The notes under the pieces: generated by a model | What the model saw: only the letters and a program-made list of their open reading frames with translations | Database searches by the model: none | Told to the model about the DNA's origin: nothing | DNA from: Pleomorphomonas sp. JP5 | Lineage (GTDB): Bacteria > Pseudomonadota > Alphaproteobacteria > Rhizobiales > Pleomorphomonadaceae | Length of the DNA stretch: 64,000 nt | Assembly (NCBI RefSeq): GCF_023721815.1 | Contig: NZ_JAMDLI010000007.1 | Span: forward strand, 124,001 to 188,000 | Reading direction: 5' to 3' | Position numbers and translations under genes: made by a program | Shown: positions 53,643 to 61,308 of the stretch, in pieces | Layout: each line of letters opens with the position of its first letter | How positions within the stretch are numbered: the stretch's first letter is position 1

Positions 53643-53730
53643 CTACGCCTCGGAAACGCCCAGCAGATTGTAACAGCCTTGTTATGCACGCTGCGCGAAC
53701 AGCGCGCCATCACAGCCTGTTGCCGAGTCA

Positions 53731-54000
53731 CTAATTGGGAAACAAGGCGTTCAGTATTCCGTAAATCAGCCCGAACCCAATGCCATCGATGATTTTTTCG
53801 CCAAGGGATCGCTTGGAGCCAGTTTCCTGCCCATCGGAAAACTCCGGAGCCTTGGTGAGTTGGCCGGCAGAGCCTTGCTCGGGCTCATCACCCGAAGGCG
53901 CATAGTCGAAGTTGCGATGAGGAGCCCGGATGTGTTCCAGTGCGGCGGACCGCGCTAAACCCAAGGCTTCATGGAAGCCGGACGGGTCCTTCTCATACAT
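53731..54000 (-). CDS. J-like (HPD-less) small protein 3
   Basis: This is an 89-residue protein sharing only the N-terminal signature with its two downstream neighbours: DPSGFHEALGL and then YAPSGDEPEQG. It then changes to a linker and a C-terminal amphipathic or membrane segment (IIDGIGFGLIYGILNALF). It could be a functional short member or a deletion product of a longer one. ATG 54000 has AGAGG upstream. Confidence 0.6.
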   Translation of the reverse strand: MYEKDPSGFHEALGLARSAALEHIRAPHRNFDYAPSGDEPEQGSAGQLTKAPEFSDGQETGSKRSLGEKIIDGIGFGLIYGILNALFPN

Positions 54001-54099
54001 CGATACCTCTGGCGCATGCCTGACTGTCACCGCTCACCATATGGTGAGGCTCGAAACATGCGCCAGTGACGGCTACAACTTATTGATGAAGCGCTCCCC

Positions 54100-54507
54100 T
54101 CACGGGTGCATCTTCGCCCCCTTGGTGATCTTGTCGGCCAGCTTCTTCTCCGCCCGCAGCGCCAGCCCCACCAGCCTCGCGTCCTCCGGCGAGAACGTCG
54201 CGAACACCTCGCGGTTGGCGGCGTCGTGGCCGGTGGCGAACATTTCCTCGACATAGGTCGACGTCGTCACGCCGCGATCCAGCGACCGCTTGTGGATGGT
54301 GCGCAGCGTTTCCTGGTCGGCCACCAGCACCACCATCGGCTGGATGGACATCGGGTTGTAGACATGGCCCGCCGCGTCCCGGTAGGCTTCGCCGATAATC
54401 GTTGGCGTTTGCGCGACGATGCCGCTCGTCAGGAAGGCGGTGACGTTGAGCTTCTGCCAGGTGGCGAGGTCATCGCGGACGACGAGGACGATCTTGGTGT
54501 CGAACAT
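54100..54507 (-). CDS. DUF2000 domain protein
   Basis: This is a 135-residue protein of the DUF2000 family (MFDTKIVLVVRDDLATWQKLNVTAFLTSGIVAQTP...GEAYRDAAGHVYNPMSIQPMVVLVAD), related to peptidyl-tRNA hydrolase 2 folds. Function unknown. Such genes are commonly divergent from an AraC regulator, as here. Its ATG (54507-54505) overlaps the possible ATG of that regulator on the other strand. Confidence 0.85.
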   Translation of the reverse strand: MFDTKIVLVVRDDLATWQKLNVTAFLTSGIVAQTPTIIGEAYRDAAGHVYNPMSIQPMVVLVADQETLRTIHKRSLDRGVTTSTYVEEMFATGHDAANREVFATFSPEDARLVGLALRAEKKLADKITKGAKMHP

Positions 54508-55393
54508 GCCGGCAAACTCCGTGCGAGGGGTCGAAAGAGCCGACGCTTTAGCGCCCGGCACCGCCGCCGGTCTTGAACGTTCGTGCGGGCTGTTCAGCGA
54601 TCGCCTGCGGGTTTCCATCGACGATGGCGGCGTCGAGCGGCTGGAGGCGCGCTTTCACGGCAACGGCTTCTCGCCGCACCGCCACGACACCTATGCGCTC
54701 GGGCTGACGCTGCACGGCGTGCAGACCTTCCGCTATCGCGGGATCGAACGGTTCAGCCGCCCCGGCAACGTCATCGTGCTGCACCCCGACGAGGTGCACG
54801 ACGGCGCGGCCGGCGACGAGGCCGGCCTCATCTACCGCATGATCTACCTGCCGCCGGAGATGATCGCCGCCACCCAAGCCTCACCCGGCGCCCTGCCCTT
54901 CGTCGCCGATCCGGTGGTGCAGGATGCCGGCCTCTGGCAGGCGCTGGCCGACATCCTCGCCGACTTGAATGGCGAACCCGGCGACCTCCAGATGGACGAC
55001 GTGTTGATGCGGGTCGCCGCTGGTCTCGCCCGGCAGGCGGGGACGATGCGGCGGCAATCGTCGGCCACCGCCGAGGCGGCCGTACGGCGCGCCCGCGACT
55101 ATCTCGAAGCCCACGCCCTGGAGACCGTCCGCTCGGAGACGCTGGAGGCCGTGACCGGCCTCGACCGCTACGAGTTGGCCCGCCAGTTCCGCCGCCTCAC
55201 CGGCACCAGCCCGCACCGCTTTCAGGTCATGCGCCGGCTCGACCGCGCCAAGCGGCTGATCGCTCTGGGAACCCGCCTCGCCGATGCCGCCCTCGATGCC
55301 GGCTTTGCCGACCAAGCCCACTTCACCCGCCACTTCCGCGCCGCCTTCGGCATGACGCCCGGCCGCTGGCTGGCCATGCAAACGGCGGCATGA
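54506..55393 (+). CDS. AraC family transcriptional regulator
   Basis: This is up to 295 residues. An N-terminal cupin-like sensor (HGNGFSPHRHDTYALGLTLHGVQTFRYRG ... VIVLHPDEVHDG) precedes the double helix-turn-helix domain (about 195-290; ARDYLEAHALETVRSETLEAVTGLDRYELARQFRRLTGTSPHRFQVMRRLDRAKRLI and FADQAHFTRHFRAAFGMTPGRW). The start is uncertain: ATG 54506 shares CATG with the DUF2000 start; GTG 54521 is an alternative. It probably controls the DUF2000 gene. Confidence 0.87.
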   Translation: MPANSVRGVERADALAPGTAAGLERSCGLFSDRLRVSIDDGGVERLEARFHGNGFSPHRHDTYALGLTLHGVQTFRYRGIERFSRPGNVIVLHPDEVHDGAAGDEAGLIYRMIYLPPEMIAATQASPGALPFVADPVVQDAGLWQALADILADLNGEPGDLQMDDVLMRVAAGLARQAGTMRRQSSATAEAAVRRARDYLEAHALETVRSETLEAVTGLDRYELARQFRRLTGTSPHRFQVMRRLDRAKRLIALGTRLADAALDAGFADQAHFTRHFRAAFGMTPGRWLAMQTAA

Positions 55394-55544
55394 GACGCCG
55401 ACCTCCGAACTTTCACTTATAGAAAATCTGAAGGCGGCTTTCAGAACTTGCGATTAGGTCGCAGGCGGTTTTGCGCCTATATGGAGGGTGTCAGAGAGAA
55501 AAGAAAAAGAGACCGGAATATGCCGGTCTGGAAAGGAAGACAAA

Positions 55545-55703
55545 ATGTTCAACGCTCTCAAGCGTACCGCCCAGCTCCTTCGCGCCCCCACCCAGGCCGA
55601 GCGCGACATGGACTACCTCAACCAAGCCACCGACCGCTACGACCTCGAGGCGCGCGAGCGTTACCTCGACAGTCGCGCCTTCCAGCGGACCATCGGCCTC
55701 TGA
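55545..55703 (+). CDS. DUF3563 family small protein, copy 1
   Basis: This is a 52-residue protein: MFNALKRTAQLL then PTQAERDMDYLNQATDRYDLEARERYLD, the DUF3563 pattern. Function unknown; basic N-terminal amphipathic helix and acidic middle. AAGGAAG lies at the right distance before ATG 55545. Its upstream leader (from about 55430) and its terminator are repeated around the second copy at 57916, so a segment of about 300 bp was duplicated. Confidence 0.78.
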   Translation: MFNALKRTAQLLRAPTQAERDMDYLNQATDRYDLEARERYLDSRAFQRTIGL

Positions 55704-55731
55704 GGCAAAGCTGACTGACCACACGACGTTG

Positions 55732-55764
55732 AGCGCTCGAAACCTGACCGGTTCGGGCGCTTTG
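55732..55764 (+). terminator. Terminator of DUF3563 copy 1
   Basis: Hairpin formed by GCGCTCGAAACC and GGTTCGGGCGC followed by TTT. The same sequence occurs after copy 2 at 58112-58144. Confidence 0.72.
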
Positions 55765-55778
55765 TCGTATCCGGCCCA

Positions 55779-57320
55779 TCAGGCCGGGCAGAGTTGCTCT
55801 TCTCCGCTGACCCGGTTTCGCCCGCCGTCCTTGGAACGGTAGAGCGCCTCGTCGGCGCGTTCGATCGCCTGCTGCATGGAGGTTCCCGGCAAGGCCACGG
55901 CATAGCCGACGCTCACCGTGACCCGGCCATGCGGCGAGTCCCTGTGCGGGATGTTCAGCTCCTCGACCGCCCGCCGGAAGGCGTCGAGATGCGCCCGGAG
56001 CTGATCGGGATCGCTATCGCCGACCACCAGCGTGAACTCCTCGCCGCCATAGCGGGCGACCATCTCGCCCTGGCGCTTGCCGAACCGCTTCAGGGTCTGC
56101 CCGACGCTGCGCAGCGTCCTGTCGCCCGCCGCGTGGCCGTAGCGGTCGTTGAACAGCTTGAAATTGTCGATATCGACCATGGCCACCGCCATCGGCCCCT
56201 TGCCCTCGGCGAGCAGCCGGTCGCACTCGCCGAGATGACCGTCGAGCGCCCTGCGGTTGGCGATGCCGGTCAGCGCGTCATGCAGGCTGGTATCCTCGAG
56301 CGTGTCGACCATGAGGTTGAGCGCCGCCGTCAGCCGGTTGAAGTCGGCGATGGGCGAGCGGATGGAGATCCGCTGCCCCTGCTTGCCGGCGGTGATCTCG
56401 CCCGCCAGAGCGCCGATCCGGCGCAGATTCCGGATGAAGAAGAACTCGGCCAGCAGCATCATGATGGCGGCGAGCACCACCGTTTCGGCGACCGAGGTCA
56501 GGACCACCGTCCTCAGCCTTTGCCAGGCGCGATCGTTGGCTTCCTTGAGCGAGGAAAGCACCAGGAACCTGGCATTGTTCATCGGCAGCTTCAGCGTACC
56601 GACGTAGTAGGGCCTGTCGTCCCTCAGGTTTTCCTGCCGGACGTCGAGATAGCCGTTCAGGCTTTTCCGGACAAGCTCGCCACCGATGACCGGCTCTCCG
56701 GTCGACAGGAGCAACGAGATGAGGTTGCCGCCCTCGGTGCTGATGAGCGCCGCCTCGGCCAGAGTAACGTCGAAAAGGCTCAGGGCCTTGTTGAGAACGG
56801 TCTCCGCCTTCAGCGAGGCGACGACAAGATAGTCGACGTCGAGGTTGTTGCGAATGGCCGTGACGGACGGGATGACCAGATTTTGAGTGATATGGCTGAC
56901 CTGTGGGTCCCCCCAATAGGTGCCGTTGTTGTGGACGCTCTTGAACAGCTTGCTCGAGCTTTTCACCTGGATGCCGGGCACATCGGCGGCGGACGAGCAA
57001 TAGACGATCGCCTTCGGCGTCAAAATGGAAAGGTGGTCGATGCTCGTATAGAGGCTCTTCAGACTGGCAAGCCGCTTGGAGCATTGCTCCGGAGAGGTGT
57101 TCTGAAATGAGTTGCTGATGGAGATGCTGGACGCCACGTTCTCCGCATCGGCCTGGCTTTCGAGCAGCATGTCCTGGACGCGCTCCAGGGAGGTGCGCAT
57201 GCTGTGCTCCATCTGCACCAGCGATTCCGCCCTCTCCCTGTGAGCCACAAAGATCTGCTCCACCAGGAATGGTGCGAGGCAGAGAGAGATAACGAGCACC
57301 ACAACAAGCCGAATTCGCAT
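55779..57320 (-). CDS. Membrane diguanylate cyclase (GGDEF)
   Basis: This is a 513-residue protein making cyclic di-GMP. It has a first membrane helix (MRIRLVVVLVISLCLAPFLVEQ), a periplasmic Cache-like sensor of about 240 residues, a second helix (SVAETVVLAAIMMLLAEFFFI), a HAMP-like linker and a GGDEF domain with active site RYGGEEF and upstream metal Asp in VDIDNFKLFNDRYGH. The product-inhibition site is RQGE instead of RxxD, so feedback inhibition may be weak. ATG 57320 has AGGGTGG upstream; GTG 57362 is an alternative. Confidence 0.9.
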   Translation of the reverse strand: MRIRLVVVLVISLCLAPFLVEQIFVAHRERAESLVQMEHSMRTSLERVQDMLLESQADAENVASSISISNSFQNTSPEQCSKRLASLKSLYTSIDHLSILTPKAIVYCSSAADVPGIQVKSSSKLFKSVHNNGTYWGDPQVSHITQNLVIPSVTAIRNNLDVDYLVVASLKAETVLNKALSLFDVTLAEAALISTEGGNLISLLLSTGEPVIGGELVRKSLNGYLDVRQENLRDDRPYYVGTLKLPMNNARFLVLSSLKEANDRAWQRLRTVVLTSVAETVVLAAIMMLLAEFFFIRNLRRIGALAGEITAGKQGQRISIRSPIADFNRLTAALNLMVDTLEDTSLHDALTGIANRRALDGHLGECDRLLAEGKGPMAVAMVDIDNFKLFNDRYGHAAGDRTLRSVGQTLKRFGKRQGEMVARYGGEEFTLVVGDSDPDQLRAHLDAFRRAVEELNIPHRDSPHGRVTVSVGYAVALPGTSMQQAIERADEALYRSKDGGRNRVSGEEQLCPA

Positions 57321-57915
57321 CAGCCACCCTTGCAAGTTTTGGTTGAGGCTGATCAAGGCCACTCCAAGGATAGATTATCGGCCATTGCGATAAATATCGG
57401 TTAAGCCGGCCGGCAGACAAAAGTATTGTCGGCGACAAGCCGCCCTGTTCCTCTTCGCTGATTTCAAAAGGACTATTACCATCCGCAGATTTGACCGAAA
57501 CCCGGTAGTAACATCACCATCGCAGTGACCCCGGGTTGCAGCCGGCGCCCCGGCGGATATCGAAGATTCTGACGAAAGTGCGGGGTAGAGTACTCGAGCA
57601 AAAGTGGGAACCGGTTTTGCGTCCCGAGCTGCGTGAAACAAGGGGATAGAGCGCGTCAACGAGACGCTCCCGACAGGAAAACTGAAAGCGCCCTTCAGAA
57701 CTTGCGATTAGGTCGCAAGCCCTTCCGGGCCTATAGTGAGGGCGTCAAAGAGATCAGAGAAAAGAGGCCGGAAACCTCCGGTCTAGAGCACCCGCCGATC
57801 AGGTTGAATCAACCTGATCGAAGAGCGGCTGCTCCAGCAAATGAACCTGGAGCATTCGCTGGACGACCAAATGTTTCGATTTGGTCGGCGAATGCTCTAG
57901 GAAAGGAAAACCGAA
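57321..57915. other. Intergenic region with duplicated leader and mobile element
   Basis: Bases 57321-57670 hold no supported gene. From about 57680 the sequence repeats the leader of DUF3563 copy 1 (CAGAACTTGCGATTAGGTCGCA...), is interrupted by the palindromic element at 57783-57900, and resumes GGAAAGGA before copy 2. Confidence 0.65.
57783..57900. mobile_element. RIME/MITE-like palindromic element in a 5' leader
   Basis: This is a 118-bp element with perfect 8-bp ends CTAGAGCA / TGCTCTAG. It has three internal hairpins: a 23-bp palindrome at 57797-57819, CTCCAG/CTGGAG at 57832-57852, and CGACCAAAT/ATTTGGTCG at 57864-57887. The same leader in copy 1 (55525-55545) lacks it (TCTGGAAAGG), so this is an insertion, probably with duplication of CTA or CTAG. 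Confidence 0.85.
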
Positions 57916-58071
57916 ATGTTCGCCACCCTCAAGCGCGCCGCCAAGGCCCTCCGCGTTCCCACCCAGGCCGAGCTCGACATGGCCTACCTCAACGAAGCCG
58001 GCGACCGCTTCGACCTCGAGGCACGCGAGCGGAACCTCAACAACCGCGCCCGCCGTGGGTTCGGCCTCTGA
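57916..58071 (+). CDS. DUF3563 family small protein, copy 2
   Basis: This is a 51-residue protein: MFATLKRAAKAL then PTQAELDMAYLNEAGDRFDLEARERNLN, paralogous to the gene at 55545. The coding start is intact; the mobile element ends 15 bp upstream of the ATG, just before the ribosome site GGAAAGGA. Function unknown. Confidence 0.78.
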   Translation: MFATLKRAAKALRVPTQAELDMAYLNEAGDRFDLEARERNLNNRARRGFGL

Positions 58072-58111
58072 GGACAGGACGGCAACACGCCGACACTTCG
58101 ATACGACGTCG

Positions 58112-58144
58112 AGCGCTCGAAACCTGACCGGTTCGGGCGCTTTG
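58112..58144 (+). terminator. Terminator of DUF3563 copy 2
   Basis: Same hairpin as at 55732-55764 (GCGCTCGAAACC / GGTTCGGGCGC plus TTT), 40 bp after the stop. It also lies just past the stop of the convergent methyltransferase gene. Confidence 0.72.
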
Positions 58145-58154
58145 TCCTATGTGG

Positions 58155-59006
58155 TCAGGCCGGTTTGCTCGCAACGAGCCCATACATCATCGGCAGGCTC
58201 GGCATGTCCTCCGGCGGCGCCATGCGCCGGCCGCCGAGATCGCGCATCCGCTCGAAGCCGCGCCAGCCGTTGGCGTAGGGATACTCGATGAGCCGCTCGA
58301 GCCTGAGCCCGGCGGAAAGCAGCGCCGACACCACATCCGCCAGACCCCAGGCGAACTCGTAGGAGCGATGCGGGTTCCGGAAGTCATCGACGCCGGCCAG
58401 CGTTCCGTCCGGCATCAGGCCGTCGCCCGACTGCGCCACGTAGTCGCCGACGCCCGGCTCCTCAATCACCGCGCCGCCGAAATAGTCGTAGTGCGGCTGC
58501 CAGTGCTCGTTGAACACCATCACCATCGGGTGGAACTCCACCAGCACGAAGCGGCCGCCCGGCTTGAGCACGCCGGCGACGCCGCGCGCCCAGGCCATGA
58601 GGTCCGACAGCCAGATGATGGCGCCATAGGAGCTGAACGCCCGGTCGAACGACCGGCCGGCGCGGCTCGCCGCCTCAAGCCAGGCGAAGACGTCGGCGCG
58701 CTCGAAGGTCGCGGCGACGCCGCTTTCCACCGACAGGCGGCTGGCAAAGTCGATCGCCTCGTCGGAAATGTCGACGCCCGTCACCTCCGCGCCCAGCCGG
58801 GCGAGGCTGAGGCTGTCCTGCCCCGAATTGCATTGCAGGTGAACGAGGCTCAGCCCACCGACGTCGCCGAGAAGGTCGACTTCCTCGGGAAACAGCGTCG
58901 AGCCGCCATTTCGGAAAAACGCCGCCTGATCGCCCTTGTGGCTGTTGTGCGCCGCCGTCGCCGCGTTCCAGGACAGGCGGTTCGCCTCATGAAGATCCGT
59001 GCGCAT
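58155..59006 (-). CDS. Class I SAM-dependent methyltransferase
   Basis: This is a 283-residue methyltransferase. The SAM site is LVHLQCNSGQDSLSLARLGAEVTGVDISDEAIDFA (the usual GxG reads QCNSGQD), followed by the post-motifs RAFSSYGAIIWLSDLMAWARGVAGVLKPGGRFVLVEFHP. Substrate unknown. ATG 59006 follows GGAGG. Confidence 0.85.
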   Translation of the reverse strand: MRTDLHEANRLSWNAATAAHNSHKGDQAAFFRNGGSTLFPEEVDLLGDVGGLSLVHLQCNSGQDSLSLARLGAEVTGVDISDEAIDFASRLSVESGVAATFERADVFAWLEAASRAGRSFDRAFSSYGAIIWLSDLMAWARGVAGVLKPGGRFVLVEFHPMVMVFNEHWQPHYDYFGGAVIEEPGVGDYVAQSGDGLMPDGTLAGVDDFRNPHRSYEFAWGLADVVSALLSAGLRLERLIEYPYANGWRGFERMRDLGGRRMAPPEDMPSLPMMYGLVASKPA

Positions 59007-59161
59007 GATGCCCCGCCTCCGACGTAAACGATGAGTTGCACGCGGGACCATGCCCGCCGCCTGCCTTGAACTCAAGGCCTCACCCATCGATCGACCGCCG
59101 AGGGAACTTTTCCGTGCATGGCGCGTTCCCCAAGGCTGCTGGGGCGGATCAGGAGGTCTCG

Positions 59162-59938
59162 ATGGGATTGCTCGATGGCCGTGTCGCGCTCGTCACCGGT
59201 GGCGAGTCCGGCATCGGGGCTGCCACGGCGAAAGCACTGGGAGCCGAGGGCGCGGCCGTTGCGGTCCTGTTCCACACCGATGACAAGGCAGCAAGCGCCG
59301 TCCGTGACGCGATCGTCGACGAGGGCGGCAAGGCGATGATCGTGAAGGCCGACGTCGGCGACGAGGCCCTGGTGACGCGCGCCTTCGCGACGGTCACCGC
59401 CGAGCTGGGCCTGCCCGACCTCCTGATCAACAGCGCCGGGCTCAACATGAGCGGCGTCCCCGTCGCCGACATGGAGCTGTCCCAGTGGAACCGGCTGATC
59501 CGCACCGACCTGACCGGCGCCTTCCTCACCTCGCGCGCCTTCGTGCGCGGCCTGCGCGAGGCGAGACGGCCGGGGCGGATCGTCAACATCAGCTCGATCC
59601 ACTCGACGGCGGTTCGCTATGGCGGCGCCGATTACTGCGCGGCCAAGGCGGGGCTCGACAGCCTGACCCGCACGATGGCCGTCGAGTGCGGCCCGATGCG
59701 GATCGGCGTCAACGCCATCGCCCCCGGCATGATCCTGACGCCGATGAACAGGGAGGCGCAATCGGACCCCCGCGTGCTGGCGGCGGCGCGCGATCACATT
59801 CCCTGGGGGCGCGCAGGAAAAGCCGAGGAGGTGGCCGCCCTCGCCGTCTACCTCTGCTCGGACAAGGCCAGCTACATGACCGGCGCCGTCGTGACCATCG
59901 ACGGCGGATTGATGCTCGAACAAGCGCTGGGAGCCTGA
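59162..59938 (+). CDS. Short-chain dehydrogenase (glucose dehydrogenase-like)
   Basis: This is a 258-residue classical SDR: TGGESGIG at 12-19, catalytic Ser in ISSIHS, Tyr158-C-A-A-Lys162, and the C-terminal YMTGAVVTIDGGL. Such enzymes oxidise sugars or sugar alcohols. ATG 59162 has AGGAGG. The next gene starts 1 bp after its stop, so the two form an operon for a carbohydrate. Confidence 0.9.
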   Translation: MGLLDGRVALVTGGESGIGAATAKALGAEGAAVAVLFHTDDKAASAVRDAIVDEGGKAMIVKADVGDEALVTRAFATVTAELGLPDLLINSAGLNMSGVPVADMELSQWNRLIRTDLTGAFLTSRAFVRGLREARRPGRIVNISSIHSTAVRYGGADYCAAKAGLDSLTRTMAVECGPMRIGVNAIAPGMILTPMNREAQSDPRVLAAARDHIPWGRAGKAEEVAALAVYLCSDKASYMTGAVVTIDGGLMLEQALGA

Positions 59939-59939
59939 C

Positions 59940-60845
59940 ATGGTCCAGATCGATTTCAACGTCGAGACGATAGAGCCCGTGGTGCTGCACGGCCCCGACG
60001 CCATCACCCAGCGCGACCTGATGAGCCCCTATGTCTGGCAGGACAGGCAGGGCGGCTACCGGATGATGGTGCGCGCCGTGCCGCGCATGGGCGAGGAGGG
60101 CGACACCGGCACCATCTGGTACGCCAAAAGCGACGACGGGCTGGTTTTCACCGCCACCGACAAGCCGGTGATCGCACCCGGACCGAGGCCGGAGGATGCC
60201 GGCGGCTGCGAGGACCCGACTGTCGTTCAACTGCCCGACGGCGGCTATGTCGTCTACTACACCGGCGTCGCCGCCGACCGCCGCCATGGCGAGATGCTCT
60301 ATGCGGCCGGTCCCGGCATAGAGCACCTCAAGAAGAAGGGCGTAGCGATGGCCTCGACCCCGTCCGAGGGCAACGTCAAGGAAGCCACCGTCGACCGCAC
60401 CAAGGCCGGCCGCTGGCGGATGTTCTATGAGTATGCCACGAACGGCGCCTCGCTGATCGGTCTGGCGACAGGGCCCGACGTCGACGGTCCCTGGCAGCAC
60501 GAACGCCAGCCTTTCGCGCCGCGCGAGGGCATGTGGGACAACTTCCACCTCTCCACCGGCCCGCTGCTCACCACCGACAAGAACCAGCCGGTGATGTTCT
60601 ACAACGGCGCGACGCAGGATGCGCGCTGGCGCATCGGCTGGATCGCCTTCGACGCCGAGTACCGCAAGGTGATCGACCGCTGCATCGAGCCGCTGATCGC
60701 CCCGCCGCCCTCGCCGAACCGCCTGGCCACCGACATCGCCTTCGCCGCGTCGGTCGTCCCCCGGCAAGGCAACGACGCCTGGCTCTACTACTCCCGCGCC
60801 GACCGGGCGCTGTTCCGCGCAGCGATCCGAAAGTATGGAGGATAA
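59940..60845 (+). CDS. GH130-like five-bladed beta-propeller glycosidase/phosphorylase
   Basis: This is a 301-residue protein with the pattern of the GH130 (mannoside phosphorylase) and related GH43/GH32-like propeller families: GCEDPTVVQLPDGGYVVYYTG, KEATVDRTKAGRWRMFYEY, and NFHLSTGPLLTT. A conserved aspartate in CEDPTV is the likely acid. The exact sugar is unknown. Operon with the preceding SDR (59162). Confidence 0.8.
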   Translation: MVQIDFNVETIEPVVLHGPDAITQRDLMSPYVWQDRQGGYRMMVRAVPRMGEEGDTGTIWYAKSDDGLVFTATDKPVIAPGPRPEDAGGCEDPTVVQLPDGGYVVYYTGVAADRRHGEMLYAAGPGIEHLKKKGVAMASTPSEGNVKEATVDRTKAGRWRMFYEYATNGASLIGLATGPDVDGPWQHERQPFAPREGMWDNFHLSTGPLLTTDKNQPVMFYNGATQDARWRIGWIAFDAEYRKVIDRCIEPLIAPPPSPNRLATDIAFAASVVPRQGNDAWLYYSRADRALFRAAIRKYGG

Positions 60846-60863
60846 CGGCCCCGGCGCGGCCGG

Positions 60864-61160
60864 TCAGGCGGCCTCGTCCGCCTTGGTCACCGTGAACCGC
60901 AGCCCGAGCGCTTTCATCACGCCGATCAGCGTCGACAGCTTGGGATCGCCCCGCTCACTCAGCGACTTGTAGAGCGCTTCCCGCGTCACGCCCGCCTCTC
61001 TCGCGATAGCCGACATGCCCTTGGCCTTGGCGATATCGCCCAAGGCGACGGCAATCATCTTCGGGTCGCCATCCTCGAAGGCGGCTTCGAGATAAGCGGC
61101 AATCGCCTCGTCGCTGGTCAGGAACTCGGCGGGGTCCCATTTGCTTGTTGAGTGCGCCAT
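60864..61160 (-). CDS. Orphan addiction-module antidote (HigA/COG3636-like)
   Basis: This is a 98-residue Xre-type DNA-binding protein with the signature FLTSDEAIAAYLEAAFEDGDPKMIAVALGDIAKAKGMSAIAREAGVTREALYKSLSERGDPKLSTLIGVMKALGLRFTV, typical of antidotes paired with RelE/HigB-type toxins. In such loci the toxin gene usually precedes the antidote; here the upstream side (61161-61308) is non-coding and no toxin is seen. It may be a remnant or an independent regulator. Confidence 0.83.
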   Translation of the reverse strand: MAHSTSKWDPAEFLTSDEAIAAYLEAAFEDGDPKMIAVALGDIAKAKGMSAIAREAGVTREALYKSLSERGDPKLSTLIGVMKALGLRFTVTKADEAA

Positions 61161-61264
61161 TCAGAGCCTCGCTGTGAACTACAGATTACAGAACGTTGGG
61201 GTGAGCGGCAACGCCCTCGTCGTGGTTAACAAATCCTTATCCATCTGCTGGGATGCTTGGGCGT

Positions 61265-61294
61265 CGCGACGGTTCCACCGTCGCGTTTCGTCTT
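61265..61294. terminator. Hairpin upstream of the lysozyme gene
   Basis: Perfect 8-bp stem CGCGACGG / CCGTCGCG with loop TTCCA, followed by TTTCGTCTTT, 24 bp before the lysozyme start codon. It could be a terminator for incoming transcription or a regulatory structure in the leader. Confidence 0.5.
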
Positions 61295-61308
61295 TCAAGG
61301 GTTTGTCG

